Assembly (NCBI RefSeq): GCF_007846085.1
Contig: NZ_VOEJ01000003.1
Coordinates: forward strand, 372,001 to 436,000
Length of the DNA: 64,000 bases
From: Mucilaginibacter pallidiroseus
GTDB taxonomy: Bacteria; Bacteroidota; Bacteroidia; Sphingobacteriales; Sphingobacteriaceae
Reading direction: 5' to 3'
The notes under the pieces are model-generated. The model was not told the origin of the DNA, ran no database searches, and was given only the letters and a program-made list of their open reading frames with translations. The translations under genes and the position numbers were made by a program. How positions within the stretch are numbered: position 1 is the first letter of the stretch; each line of letters starts with the position of its first letter. Shown piece after piece: positions 42,366 to 49,426 of this stretch.

Positions 42366-42508
42366 TAAGGTGCCGTAAATGTGCGCTACTTCGGGTCGCC
42401 GGTTCGAATCCGGCCTTTGGCTCCAGGCTTTACAGCGGGCGCCATTGTAGCTCAGTATGGGTAGAGCAGTGGGCTAATTAGCTATACGCATATTGACTGT
42501 TGCCCTTA
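42366..42508 (+). ncRNA. Y-RNA-like unit 5 with circularly permuted tRNA-like top
   Basis: Base: UAAGG-[U]-GC with GC-CCUUA; internal loop CGUA / GACUGUU; upper helix AAUGUGCG with CGCAUAUU (one G-U); UACUUCG. The top contains tRNA parts in permuted order. First comes a T-arm GCCGG-TTCGAAT-CCGGC (42398-42414), then CTTTGGC-T-CCA (42415-42425), a ~15-nt linker, then GCCATTG-TA and a D-arm GCTC-AGTATGGGTA-GAGC (42441-42467). The acceptor halves pair imperfectly (five of seven). The anticodon arm is replaced by the Ro-type stem. At 143 nt it is the longest unit. Confidence 0.85.
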
Positions 42509-42516
42509 AAAAAAAC

Positions 42517-42594
42517 AAAGAAGATGCCGTAAGGCTTGCGATACTTCGTCAGTCAAACAAAGCAATAAAGGCAGGTAATCCGTAGCTCTTCTTT
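42517..42594 (+). ncRNA. Y-RNA-like unit 6 (compact)
   Basis: Base: AAAGAAGA-[U]-GC pairs with GC-UCUUCUUU (8 bp, bulge, 2 bp). CGUA and UACUUCG are both present. The upper helix is weaker (GCUUGC with GCAGGU) and the 3' internal-loop strand does not begin with G as in the others. At 78 nt it has no room for a T-arm. It may be a Ro-binding module without an effector top, like a minimal Y RNA. Confidence 0.75.
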
Positions 42595-42609
42595 CAATTA
42601 CCTAAACCT

Positions 42610-42736
42610 AAAAAGGTGCCGTAAACCGGTAATACTTCGGTATGACATTCCCCGTGGGGAAAGGTGCAGACTCGGGCTCTGCCTGTGGGAAACCGCAGTG
42701 GTCTAAAAAAAATACCGGTTGCTTTTTGCCCTTTTT
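42610..42736 (+). ncRNA. Y-RNA-like unit 7 (multi-hairpin top)
   Basis: Base: AAAAAGG-[U]-GC with GC-CCUUUUU; internal loop CGUA / GCUUUUU; perfect 8-bp upper helix AACCGGUA with UACCGGUU (42624-42631 / 42713-42720). Here the conserved UACUUCG can form its own hairpin, AUAC-UUCG-GUAU. The top has GCAGA-CTCGGGC-TCTGC (42666-42682), with T-arm geometry but a different loop, and CTGTGG-GAAA-CCGCAG with a GNRA tetraloop. About 127 nt. Confidence 0.82.
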
Positions 42737-42743
42737 AAAAATT

Positions 42744-42841
42744 ATGAAAGATGCCGTAGGCAGTTGATACTTCGCTGGTGAAACCGTTTATGCGGTAGGG
42801 TTCGACTCCCATACGGCACTTGCCGATTTTTGCTCTTTCAT
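42744..42841 (+). ncRNA. Y-RNA-like unit 8 (T-arm-like)
   Basis: Base: AUGAAAGA-[U]-GC with GC-UCUUUCAU; internal loop CGUA / GAUUUUU; upper helix GGCA with UGCC, extendable by one bulge; UACUUCG. The top holds ACCG-TTTATG-CGGT and a T-arm-like GGG-TTCGACT-CCC. An alternative fold pairs TGCCGTA near the 5' end with TACGGCA near 42813-42819. It is the last unit, and AT-rich sequence follows up to the ArsR operator. Confidence 0.8.
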
Positions 42842-42932
42842 TTATATTATAATCATATTGAAATTATTTACCCTTCACCCATAGCTATTCCCCACTTTAT
42901 CAACCCATTGTCATAAAGCAATCTTCTATTGG

Positions 42933-42960
42933 TATATCGGGAATTATCGATATATCTTTG
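42933..42960 (+). promoter_or_regulatory. Palindromic operator and -7 box of the ArsR-type regulator gene
   Basis: TATATCG-GGAATTAT-CGATATA (7-8-7, perfect, 42933-42954) overlaps TATCTTTG (42953-42960), a full -7 match. The ATG follows after 4 nt, so the message is probably leaderless and the regulator probably represses its own operon. Confidence 0.65.
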
Positions 42961-42964
42961 CCTT

Positions 42965-43264
42965 ATGGATCACGTGGAAGTATTTAAGGCATTGTCAAAT
43001 AAATCGCGCCTGCAAATATTAAACTGGCTAAAGGAGCCGCAGCTTAATTTTCCCGAACAGGCATACAACGGTTACGAGCACGGCGTGTGCGTGGGGCAAA
43101 TACAGGTAAAGGCGGGGCTTACGCAGTCAACCATATCCGAGTACTTGAGCAGCCTGCAAAGGGCGGGGCTAATCTCGTCTAAACGCGTTGGGCAGTGGAC
43201 CTACTACAAACGCAACGAAGAAGCCTTTGCTGCCTTAAGTAAATTAATAGAACAGGAAATTTAA
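42965..43264 (+). CDS. ArsR-family winged-helix regulator
   Basis: A 99-residue HTH protein: MDHVEVFKALSNKSRLQILN opens a typical ArsR fold, and the recognition helix is in LTQSTISEYLSSLQRAGLIS. There is no CxC metal motif of the ArsR/SmtB type, so it may sense a redox or organic signal; one Cys is in HGVCVGQIQ. I start at 42965, just after the -7 box, not at the upstream frame start. The Old Yellow Enzyme gene follows after 15 nt, so it is the likely target together with the regulator gene itself. Confidence 0.86.
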   Translation: MDHVEVFKALSNKSRLQILNWLKEPQLNFPEQAYNGYEHGVCVGQIQVKAGLTQSTISEYLSSLQRAGLISSKRVGQWTYYKRNEEAFAALSKLIEQEI

Positions 43265-43279
43265 TAAAGTATATACGTT

Positions 43280-44386
43280 ATGAATACAGATAGCTTGTTC
43301 AGGCCGTTTAGCCTGAAATCTTTAAATATCAAAAACAGGATAGCAATGGCCCCCATGACACGGTCGTTTTCGCCAAACGGTGTGCCAACTGCCGATGTTG
43401 CCGCTTATTACCGTAAACGCGCCGAAGGCGAGGTAGGTTTGATCTTGTCGGAAGGTACGGTAATCAACCGCGCTTCATCATCAAACGATGCCAACGTACC
43501 GCACTTTTACGGTATCGAAGCGATTAACGGCTGGCAAAACGTAATCAATAACGTGCATGAGGCAGGAGGTGCCATGGGCCCGCAAATTTGGCACATGGGA
43601 ATATTAAACAACCACCAGTCGGGCTGGTTGCCGCCGGTACCTTTCGAAGGTCCGTCGGGCATCAACAAATTAGGTACCGACCCGGGTACGGTGATGACCG
43701 ATAGCGACATTGCCGATACCATAGCTGCTTTTGGCCAGGCTGCCGCCGATGCCAAGGCCCTGGGTTTTGATTGCGTAGAGATACACGGCGCACACGGTTA
43801 CCTTATCGACCAGTTTTTTTGGGACGAAACCAACCAGCGGACGGACGCATACGGTGGCAAAACCCTTGCGCAACGCACACGCTTCGCGGTAGAGGTAATT
43901 AAAGAAGTGCGCAGGCGCGTAGGCGATGATTTTGCATTGATTATCCGTTTATCGCAGTTTAAACCATCGAGCTATACCAACAAGCTGGCAGCAAACCCGC
44001 AAGAAATGGAAGCCTGGTTAACACCCCTTGCCGATGCCGGTGTGGATATTTTCCATTGCTCTCAACGCCGTTTTTGGGAGCCCGAGTTTGATGGCGACGA
44101 TTTGAACTTTGCAGGCTGGGCTAAAAAGCTAACAGGCAAGGCAACCATCACGGTAGGTTCGGTAGGTTTATCTGGCGATTTCTTTGGCGCATTTGCCGGC
44201 GAAAGCTCACAGGCAAGCTCCCTTGATGATCTGCTTCGCAGGTTTGACCGTGGCGACTTCGACCTGGTGGGTGTTGGTCGCCCCTTACTGGCAGACCCAT
44301 CATGGACACAAAAGATCCACGACGGCCGTAACGATGAGTTGAAAGGCTTTACCGCAGCCGCTCTTGGCGAGTTGGTAATGGAATAA
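43280..44386 (+). CDS. NADH:flavin oxidoreductase, Old Yellow Enzyme family
   Basis: A 368-residue FMN-dependent TIM barrel that reduces activated C=C bonds, for example in enones or electrophilic compounds. Landmarks are LFRPFSLKSLNIKNRIAMAP, MTRSF, VEIHGAHGYLIDQFFWDETN (the HxAH-type substrate-binding pair is H-G-A-H), RTDAYGG and LVGVGRPLLADPSW. It is in an operon with the ArsR-type regulator, so induction by an electrophile or redox signal is a reasonable inference. The substrate is unknown. Confidence 0.92.
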   Translation: MNTDSLFRPFSLKSLNIKNRIAMAPMTRSFSPNGVPTADVAAYYRKRAEGEVGLILSEGTVINRASSSNDANVPHFYGIEAINGWQNVINNVHEAGGAMGPQIWHMGILNNHQSGWLPPVPFEGPSGINKLGTDPGTVMTDSDIADTIAAFGQAAADAKALGFDCVEIHGAHGYLIDQFFWDETNQRTDAYGGKTLAQRTRFAVEVIKEVRRRVGDDFALIIRLSQFKPSSYTNKLAANPQEMEAWLTPLADAGVDIFHCSQRRFWEPEFDGDDLNFAGWAKKLTGKATITVGSVGLSGDFFGAFAGESSQASSLDDLLRRFDRGDFDLVGVGRPLLADPSWTQKIHDGRNDELKGFTAAALGELVME

Positions 44387-44412
44387 GGGTCATCAAAATC
44401 TTAATACAAGTA

Positions 44413-44442
44413 GAAGGGCTGCCCAAACGGGCGGCCTTTTTT
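44413..44442 (+). terminator. Terminator after the Old Yellow Enzyme gene
   Basis: A GC-rich hairpin (GGCTGCCC / GGGCGGCC, AAAC loop, one mismatch) followed by six T. Confidence 0.8.
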
Positions 44443-44495
44443 GTGCAGTTAAGTGTAATTTAATGTAGCTATATTTAGGTTGATACAAACCTATT

Positions 44496-46028
44496 ATGAA
44501 ACGCTTACTAACCATTGCTTTGGGCCTGTTTATGGCGCAGGCTGTTTCGGCTCAGCATAATTTAAAAACAGTGAAAACCGCAGCCGGTACAATATCAGGT
44601 ACCACAACTGCCAATGGTGCTGTACACGCCTTTAAGGGCATTCCCTTTGCGGCACCACCTGTTGGTAATTTGCGCTGGAAAGCACCGCAGCCTGTAAAAC
44701 CCTGGCAGGGTGTTAAATATTGCAGCCAGTTTGCTAAAAGCCCCATGCAGGCAAAGCCCAACGAGTTTGGTGTGTACACCCGCGAGTTTTTAATTAAGGA
44801 TGAGCCCTTAAGCGAGGATTGCCTATACCTGAACGTTTGGACAGGCGCAAAATCGGCTACCGAAAAGCGCGCCGTAATGGTATGGATATACGGCGGCGGC
44901 TTTGTGAGCGGTGGCACCAATGTACCTATTTATGATGGCGAAGCATTGGCCCGTAAAGGAATAATATTGGTAAGCATACCCTATCGTGTTGGCATATTCG
45001 GGTTTTTTGCACACCCGGAACTAACGGGAGAGTCGCCTAACCACGCATCGGGCAATTACGGGCTGATGGACCAGATAGCGGCCTTAAAATGGGTGCAAAA
45101 AAACATTGCTGCCTTCGGCGGCGATCCTGATAACGTAACTGTTGCGGGGCAGTCGGCAGGGGCATTTAGCGTAAATTATTTAGTTGCATCACCCCTGGCT
45201 AAGGGTTTATTTAAAAAAGCCATTGCAGAGAGTGGCGCAGCATTTTTAACAGGCCCTATCAGCGCAACCACGCTTAAGCAAGCCGAAGCAGCAGGCCTCA
45301 AAACGGCATCGGCATTGCAGGCCAATACCCTGGCAGATCTGCGTAAGCTCCCTGCCGAGGCATTACTAAAGCAAATGGCGGGCAGGCCAATTATTGATGG
45401 CTATGTGCTGCCGCAAACCGTTGCAGAAACCTTTGCAGCAGGTAAGGAAAACAAAGTGCCCCTGCTTACCGGCTGGAATACCGATGATGCCTTTGTAGGC
45501 AAACTTAAAAATGCCGCCGATTACATAGCCGAAATTAAACAACAGCACCCTGCAAATGCGGACGAATATTTAAGACATTACCCCGCCAATACCGATGCTG
45601 AAGCCGAGGAGTCGCAGGTGCGCATTTCGCGCGATATGACGTTTGGCGTTCAAAATTATACCTGGGCAAATGTGCAAAGCGCCAAAGGCGGGCCAAAGGT
45701 TTACCTGTATCGTTTCACCCGCAAATTGCCTGCAACGCCGCAGTTTAAGCACTATGGAGCCTTCCATACAGGCGAGGTTGCCTATGTTTTTAACAACCTG
45801 AAATTCCTGAACCGCCCTTTCGAGCCTGTGGATCATGAGTTGGCTAAAACCATATCAACCTATTGGGTAAACTTTGTAAAAACAGGCAGTCCGAATGGTG
45901 TCGGCCTCCCTAAGTGGACGGACTATACCCCCAATAGCAACCAGGTAATGCTATTGGGCGAGCAAACAAAAGCCGAAACCCTGCCGGATAAAGCAGCTCT
46001 TGATTTCATGACATCAACCTTTAAATAA
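44496..46028 (+). CDS. Exported carboxylesterase, type B
   Basis: A 510-residue alpha/beta hydrolase with a signal peptide (residues 1-20, VSAQ). Type-B signatures are visible: FKGIPFAAPPVGNLRWKAPQ, SEDCLYLNVWTG, the oxyanion hole VMVWIYGGGFVSGG, and the nucleophile elbow VTVAGQSAGAFSVNYL. Glu/Asp and His would be in TGWNTDDAF and HYGAFHTGEVAYVF. It hydrolyses esters of unknown origin in the periplasm or outside. It is followed after ~100 nt by the dehydrogenase gene on the same strand, which has its own promoter-like box. Confidence 0.9.
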   Translation: MKRLLTIALGLFMAQAVSAQHNLKTVKTAAGTISGTTTANGAVHAFKGIPFAAPPVGNLRWKAPQPVKPWQGVKYCSQFAKSPMQAKPNEFGVYTREFLIKDEPLSEDCLYLNVWTGAKSATEKRAVMVWIYGGGFVSGGTNVPIYDGEALARKGIILVSIPYRVGIFGFFAHPELTGESPNHASGNYGLMDQIAALKWVQKNIAAFGGDPDNVTVAGQSAGAFSVNYLVASPLAKGLFKKAIAESGAAFLTGPISATTLKQAEAAGLKTASALQANTLADLRKLPAEALLKQMAGRPIIDGYVLPQTVAETFAAGKENKVPLLTGWNTDDAFVGKLKNAADYIAEIKQQHPANADEYLRHYPANTDAEAEESQVRISRDMTFGVQNYTWANVQSAKGGPKVYLYRFTRKLPATPQFKHYGAFHTGEVAYVFNNLKFLNRPFEPVDHELAKTISTYWVNFVKTGSPNGVGLPKWTDYTPNSNQVMLLGEQTKAETLPDKAALDFMTSTFK

Positions 46029-46131
46029 GCCGTTGCTAATTTCTGCACAATGCCATTTTTTGTTGCGATGGATTCAAGGCATCATAATTTGGTTTGATAC
46101 TTTTAGATTTGCCCTCATAAATACCGTACAA

Positions 46132-47058
46132 TTGAAAAACAACATATTAATAGTAGATGACCTGCACCCAGCCTTTATGGAGCAGGCATCAGCAAAAGGA
46201 TACACGTTTGATTACCACCCCACCATGGATTTAGCCGGTGCTACGGCGGCTATTGGTAATTATGACGGCCTTGCCATCCGCTCGAAGTTTCAGGTTGATA
46301 AGGCTTTTATAGATGCAGCACCGGGCTTGCGGTTTATTTGCCGTGCAGGGGCAGGTATGGATAATATTGATGAAGCATACGCCCTAAGTAAAGGTATACA
46401 GCTGATAAACGCCCCCGAGGGCAACCGCGATGCCGTTGGCGAACATGCCATTGGGATGCTGCTGTCACTGATGAATAACTTTAACCGCGGCGACCAGCAG
46501 ATACGCCAGGGCAGCTGGCAGCGCGAAGCTAACCGCGGTTTCGAGTTGAAAGGACGGACGGTTGGTATTATAGGTTACGGCTTTATGGGCAGTGCTTTCG
46601 CCCGCAAACTGGCAGGGTTTGAAGTAAATATAATTGCCTACGATAAGTATAAAACCGGCTTTAGCGATAGCTACGCCCGCGAGGTAAGCATGGAAGAGAT
46701 TGTAAAGCAAAGCGACGTATTAAGCCTGCATGTACCGCTTACCGCGGAAACAAACGGACTGGTTGATGATGAGTACCTGTTCCATTTTCGTAAACCTATA
46801 TTTTTCCTGAACCTGGCACGTGGCAAAGTGGTTAAAACCCAGGCTGTACTAAACGCCATAAAGCAAGGCAAAATATTGGGCGCGGGCCTTGATGTACTGG
46901 AAATTGAAAAATTCCCGGCACTGGGCGAGCAGGCTTGGTATGACGAGCTGCGCCAAAGCGGACAGGTGCTGCTAAGCCCCCACGTAGGCGGCTGGACATT
47001 TGAATCGTACCGGAAAATAAGTGAGGTGCTGGCAGCTAAATTACCTGCCGTTATTTAA
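46132..47058 (+). CDS. D-2-hydroxyacid dehydrogenase (NAD-binding)
   Basis: A 2-hydroxyacid dehydrogenase with the Rossmann loop GRTVGIIGYGFMGSAFAR and the catalytic Arg-Glu-His set: FICRAGAGMDNID, LDVLEIEKFP and LLSPHVGGWTFES. The likely role is reduction of a 2-oxo acid, as in phosphoglycerate dehydrogenase-like enzymes. I start at TTG 46132 (LKNNILIVDDLHPAF). The open frame begins at 46033 but those 33 residues look untranslated, and TAGATTTG at 46104-46111 fits a -7 box placed 20 nt before this start. Substrate uncertain. Confidence 0.85.
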   Translation: MKNNILIVDDLHPAFMEQASAKGYTFDYHPTMDLAGATAAIGNYDGLAIRSKFQVDKAFIDAAPGLRFICRAGAGMDNIDEAYALSKGIQLINAPEGNRDAVGEHAIGMLLSLMNNFNRGDQQIRQGSWQREANRGFELKGRTVGIIGYGFMGSAFARKLAGFEVNIIAYDKYKTGFSDSYAREVSMEEIVKQSDVLSLHVPLTAETNGLVDDEYLFHFRKPIFFLNLARGKVVKTQAVLNAIKQGKILGAGLDVLEIEKFPALGEQAWYDELRQSGQVLLSPHVGGWTFESYRKISEVLAAKLPAVI

Positions 47059-47061
47059 ACT

Positions 47062-47085
47062 ATGCAGGGCTACCAAACCCTGCAT
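47062..47085. terminator. Hairpin between convergent dehydrogenase and methyltransferase genes
   Basis: 8-bp perfect arms (ATGCAGGG / CCCTGCAT) with an 8-nt loop. It overlaps the last codons of the minus-strand methyltransferase gene and probably stops the plus-strand transcript. Confidence 0.6.
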
Positions 47086-48257
47086 AATAATCCTTTTAAA
47101 TATTCACCTTCCGGGAACGACGAGCGCACGGGGTGGTCTTCGGGCTGGTTAAACTGGTTAATGAACTGTACCTGTTTACCGGCATCAAGCGCAGCCCAGG
47201 CAAGCACCTGTTTAAACGTTTCCATATCCATAGCACCCGAGCAGGAGAAGGTTGCCAGCAGGCCGCCGCTGTTTAACAGCTGCATACCAATGCGGTTAAG
47301 GTCTTTATAAGCACGTGAAGCCCTGTCAAGCGCCGAACGAGATGGTGCATACTTAGGCGGGTCCAGCACGATGATGTCAAACTTATCGCCGCTTTCCTTA
47401 AACTTGCGTAGCTGTGCGTTAACGTCAGATTTTATGGCAGTGTGTTTGGCACTATCCAAACTGTTAAGGCGGATGTTTTCCTGCAAGGTTTCGATAGCCA
47501 GGGCAGAACTATCTACACTGGTTACCAGCGCTGCACCGTTCTTTAACGCATTCAGCGTGAAGCCGCCGGTATAACTAAAGCAATCCAGCATGGTCTTGCC
47601 CTTGGCGTATGCAGCCAGCAGGCGGCGGTTATCGCGCTGGTCGCAGTAAAAGCCCGATTTTTGGCCTTCGGCGATATTGATGCCATATGTGATGCCGTTC
47701 TCCTTTACCATAACAAGCTCCGGCGGATGGGTTCCGGCTAACAGTACATTGCTGGTTTCAAGGCCTTCGTGCGAGCGGGATGTGGCATCGCTTTTATCGA
47801 AAATGCTGGTGGGCTTAAGCAGTGCATTAAGCTCATCAATTATTACGGGCATGGCATTTTGCATCCCGGACGTAAGCACCTGTACCGACAGATGATCGGC
47901 ATATTTATCTACGATTAATCCGGGCAGGTAATCTGCCTCGCTAAATATCAAACGGCAGGTATCGGTTGAGCCATCCTCAAGGATGTGGGCACGGCCTGCA
48001 ACTGCGGTGCGTACTTTTTGGCGGAACCAATCTTCATTTACAGCAGTGTCTTCGTTCCACTCCAGCAACCTAACGGCTACTCTCGACTGATCGTTATAAA
48101 AGCCGTAACCCAAAAACTGTTTTTTACCATCAAGCAAGCGTATAATATCGCCGTTGGCAGGTTTGCCTTTAACATGCTCAATAGCACCAGAAAATACCCA
48201 GGGATGTTTTTGCAATACTGCTTTTTCTTTCCCCTTCTTTAACACCACATCAATCAT
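47070..48257 (-). CDS. rlmI: Class I rRNA large-subunit methyltransferase, RlmI-like
   Basis: An SAM-dependent m5C methyltransferase of 23S rRNA (RlmI-type). The N-terminal PUA domain (about 1-75) has QKHPWVFSGAIEHVKGKPANGD. Then come GQKSGFYCDQRDNRR, the SAM-binding MLDCFSYTGGFTLNAL, the catalytic motif IIVLDPPKYAPS and LATFSCSGAM, with the Cys expected of an m5C enzyme. Length 395 aa is typical. It is transcribed alone. Confidence 0.92.
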   Translation of the reverse strand: MIDVVLKKGKEKAVLQKHPWVFSGAIEHVKGKPANGDIIRLLDGKKQFLGYGFYNDQSRVAVRLLEWNEDTAVNEDWFRQKVRTAVAGRAHILEDGSTDTCRLIFSEADYLPGLIVDKYADHLSVQVLTSGMQNAMPVIIDELNALLKPTSIFDKSDATSRSHEGLETSNVLLAGTHPPELVMVKENGITYGINIAEGQKSGFYCDQRDNRRLLAAYAKGKTMLDCFSYTGGFTLNALKNGAALVTSVDSSALAIETLQENIRLNSLDSAKHTAIKSDVNAQLRKFKESGDKFDIIVLDPPKYAPSRSALDRASRAYKDLNRIGMQLLNSGGLLATFSCSGAMDMETFKQVLAWAALDAGKQVQFINQFNQPEDHPVRSSFPEGEYLKGLLCRVW

Positions 48258-48351
48258 GCTGCAAAGGTACTAAATAGCGGCACAATATATTTTAGGTAGG
48301 ATATACCGGTGCAAGTGTTCAGCAATTTCCAGCGCTACCGTGTTAAGCTGC

Positions 48352-48696
48352 TTAATCTTGCGTAATAGGCTCATGATGTGCGTGGCATGCTTCGGCACAT
48401 TCCATACATGCTTTTGCACAATCCTGGCAGTGTTGATGCTGGTGTTTACTGCACTCGGCAGCGCAAAGGCGGCAAATTTCTTCGCATAAAAGCAGGTATT
48501 GGTGCGCAATAACCGAATTACGTTGTAGCAGTCGTGCAGCCTGGCTGCATATGTCAGCGCAATCGCGGTCAAGGGCTATGCAACCCGCCATCATTTTTAC
48601 ATCTTCCTCTTTAAGGCACTCGGTAGCGCAGTTTTCGCAAGCGGCAACACAGGTAAGCAGTTTCGAAATCAGCGCGGTATGATTATGGTTTTCCAT
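48352..48696 (-). CDS. Cys-rich four-helix-bundle protein, copper-storage-like
   Basis: A 114-residue protein with about 13 cysteines in the spacing expected for a four-helix bundle of the Csp/DUF326 type: CVAACENCATEC, GCIALDRDCADIC, LLLCEEICRLCAAEC and HCQDCAKACMECAEACHAHH. Copper-storage proteins bind many Cu(I) ions inside the bundle. There is no signal peptide, so it would be cytosolic (Csp3-like). The His-rich start (MENHNHT) and end (CHAHHEP) may also bind metal. No copper exporter or regulator gene is adjacent. Confidence 0.83.
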   Translation of the reverse strand: MENHNHTALISKLLTCVAACENCATECLKEEDVKMMAGCIALDRDCADICSQAARLLQRNSVIAHQYLLLCEEICRLCAAECSKHQHQHCQDCAKACMECAEACHAHHEPITQD

Positions 48697-48754
48697 GATA
48701 TTGTCTTTTTAATTATCAATAACCGCAAGGCCGAAATGTTTTGAATAATTTATA

Positions 48755-49426
48755 TCACATAAACCCATAGGCGGATCCAACCGGTAATACCCTTTCGCCA
48801 ATATGCACCTGGTGCCGCTCGGCGCGGTCTACCTTCTCTTTGTTAACAACAATAGAGCGATGGATGCGCGTAAACTTGTTTGCGGGTAACATGGTTAGCG
48901 TTTCATTCATGGTTAGGCGGGATAAGATCTGCTTACCGTTGCTCATGTTAAAATTCATGTAGTTGCCGGCGCTTTCCAGGTACAAAATGTCGTCATATTT
49001 TATCCGAACCTGCTCATAGCCCGACTTGATAAAGATGCTGTCGGCGGCCTTGCTTGCTTGTGCCGAGCCCGGGCTTTTGAGATCGACTACCTTATTGCAG
49101 GCCTTCAAAAAACGTGGGAACGAAAACGGCTTAAGCAGATAGTCAACTGCATCAAGCTCATAACTTTCCACAGCATGTTCGGCATAGGCGGTTGTAAATA
49201 TTACCGATGGTTTATTTTTAAGGCCCGCCATCAGCTCAAGGCCGCTTATGTCGGGCATTTTAATATCTAGAAACAATAAGTCTACCGGGTTTTGAGCAAG
49301 GTAAGCAATGGCTTTAAACGCATCCGTAAAACAAGCATCCAAAAATATAAATGGCACCTTTTCGGCGTGCGATCGTATTACTTCAAGTGCAAGCGGTTCA
49401 TCGTCTATAGCTATCGCCCTAATCAT
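48755..49426 (-). CDS. LytTR-family response regulator
   Basis: A 223-residue DNA-binding regulator: receiver domain (about 1-115; LALEVIRSHAEK, phospho-Asp in LLFLDIKMPDISG, Lys in LLKPFSF) and LytTR domain (about 130-220; FIKSGYEQVRIKYDDILYLE, ILSRLTMNETLTMLP, FTRIHRSIVVNKEKVD). It is the last gene of a three-gene operon. The preceding gene overlaps its start by one base. Its partner kinase is the first gene of the operon. Confidence 0.93.
   Translation of the reverse strand: MIRAIAIDDEPLALEVIRSHAEKVPFIFLDACFTDAFKAIAYLAQNPVDLLFLDIKMPDISGLELMAGLKNKPSVIFTTAYAEHAVESYELDAVDYLLKPFSFPRFLKACNKVVDLKSPGSAQASKAADSIFIKSGYEQVRIKYDDILYLESAGNYMNFNMSNGKQILSRLTMNETLTMLPANKFTRIHRSIVVNKEKVDRAERHQVHIGERVLPVGSAYGFM

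Noticed and set aside
42290..42481. A 63-residue open frame within the array
   Set aside because: It crosses the end of unit 4 and most of unit 5, and has no family resemblance.
42398..42482. A normal tRNA gene, suggested by the T-arm, CCA and D-arm
   Set aside because: The parts are in permuted order, no anticodon stem can be closed, and the acceptor strands mismatch at two positions. It is part of Y-RNA-like unit 5.
41863..42841. A CRISPR array
   Set aside because: The repeated motif is only about 10 nt plus UACUUCG, units vary from 78 to 143 nt with paired ends, and no cas gene is present.
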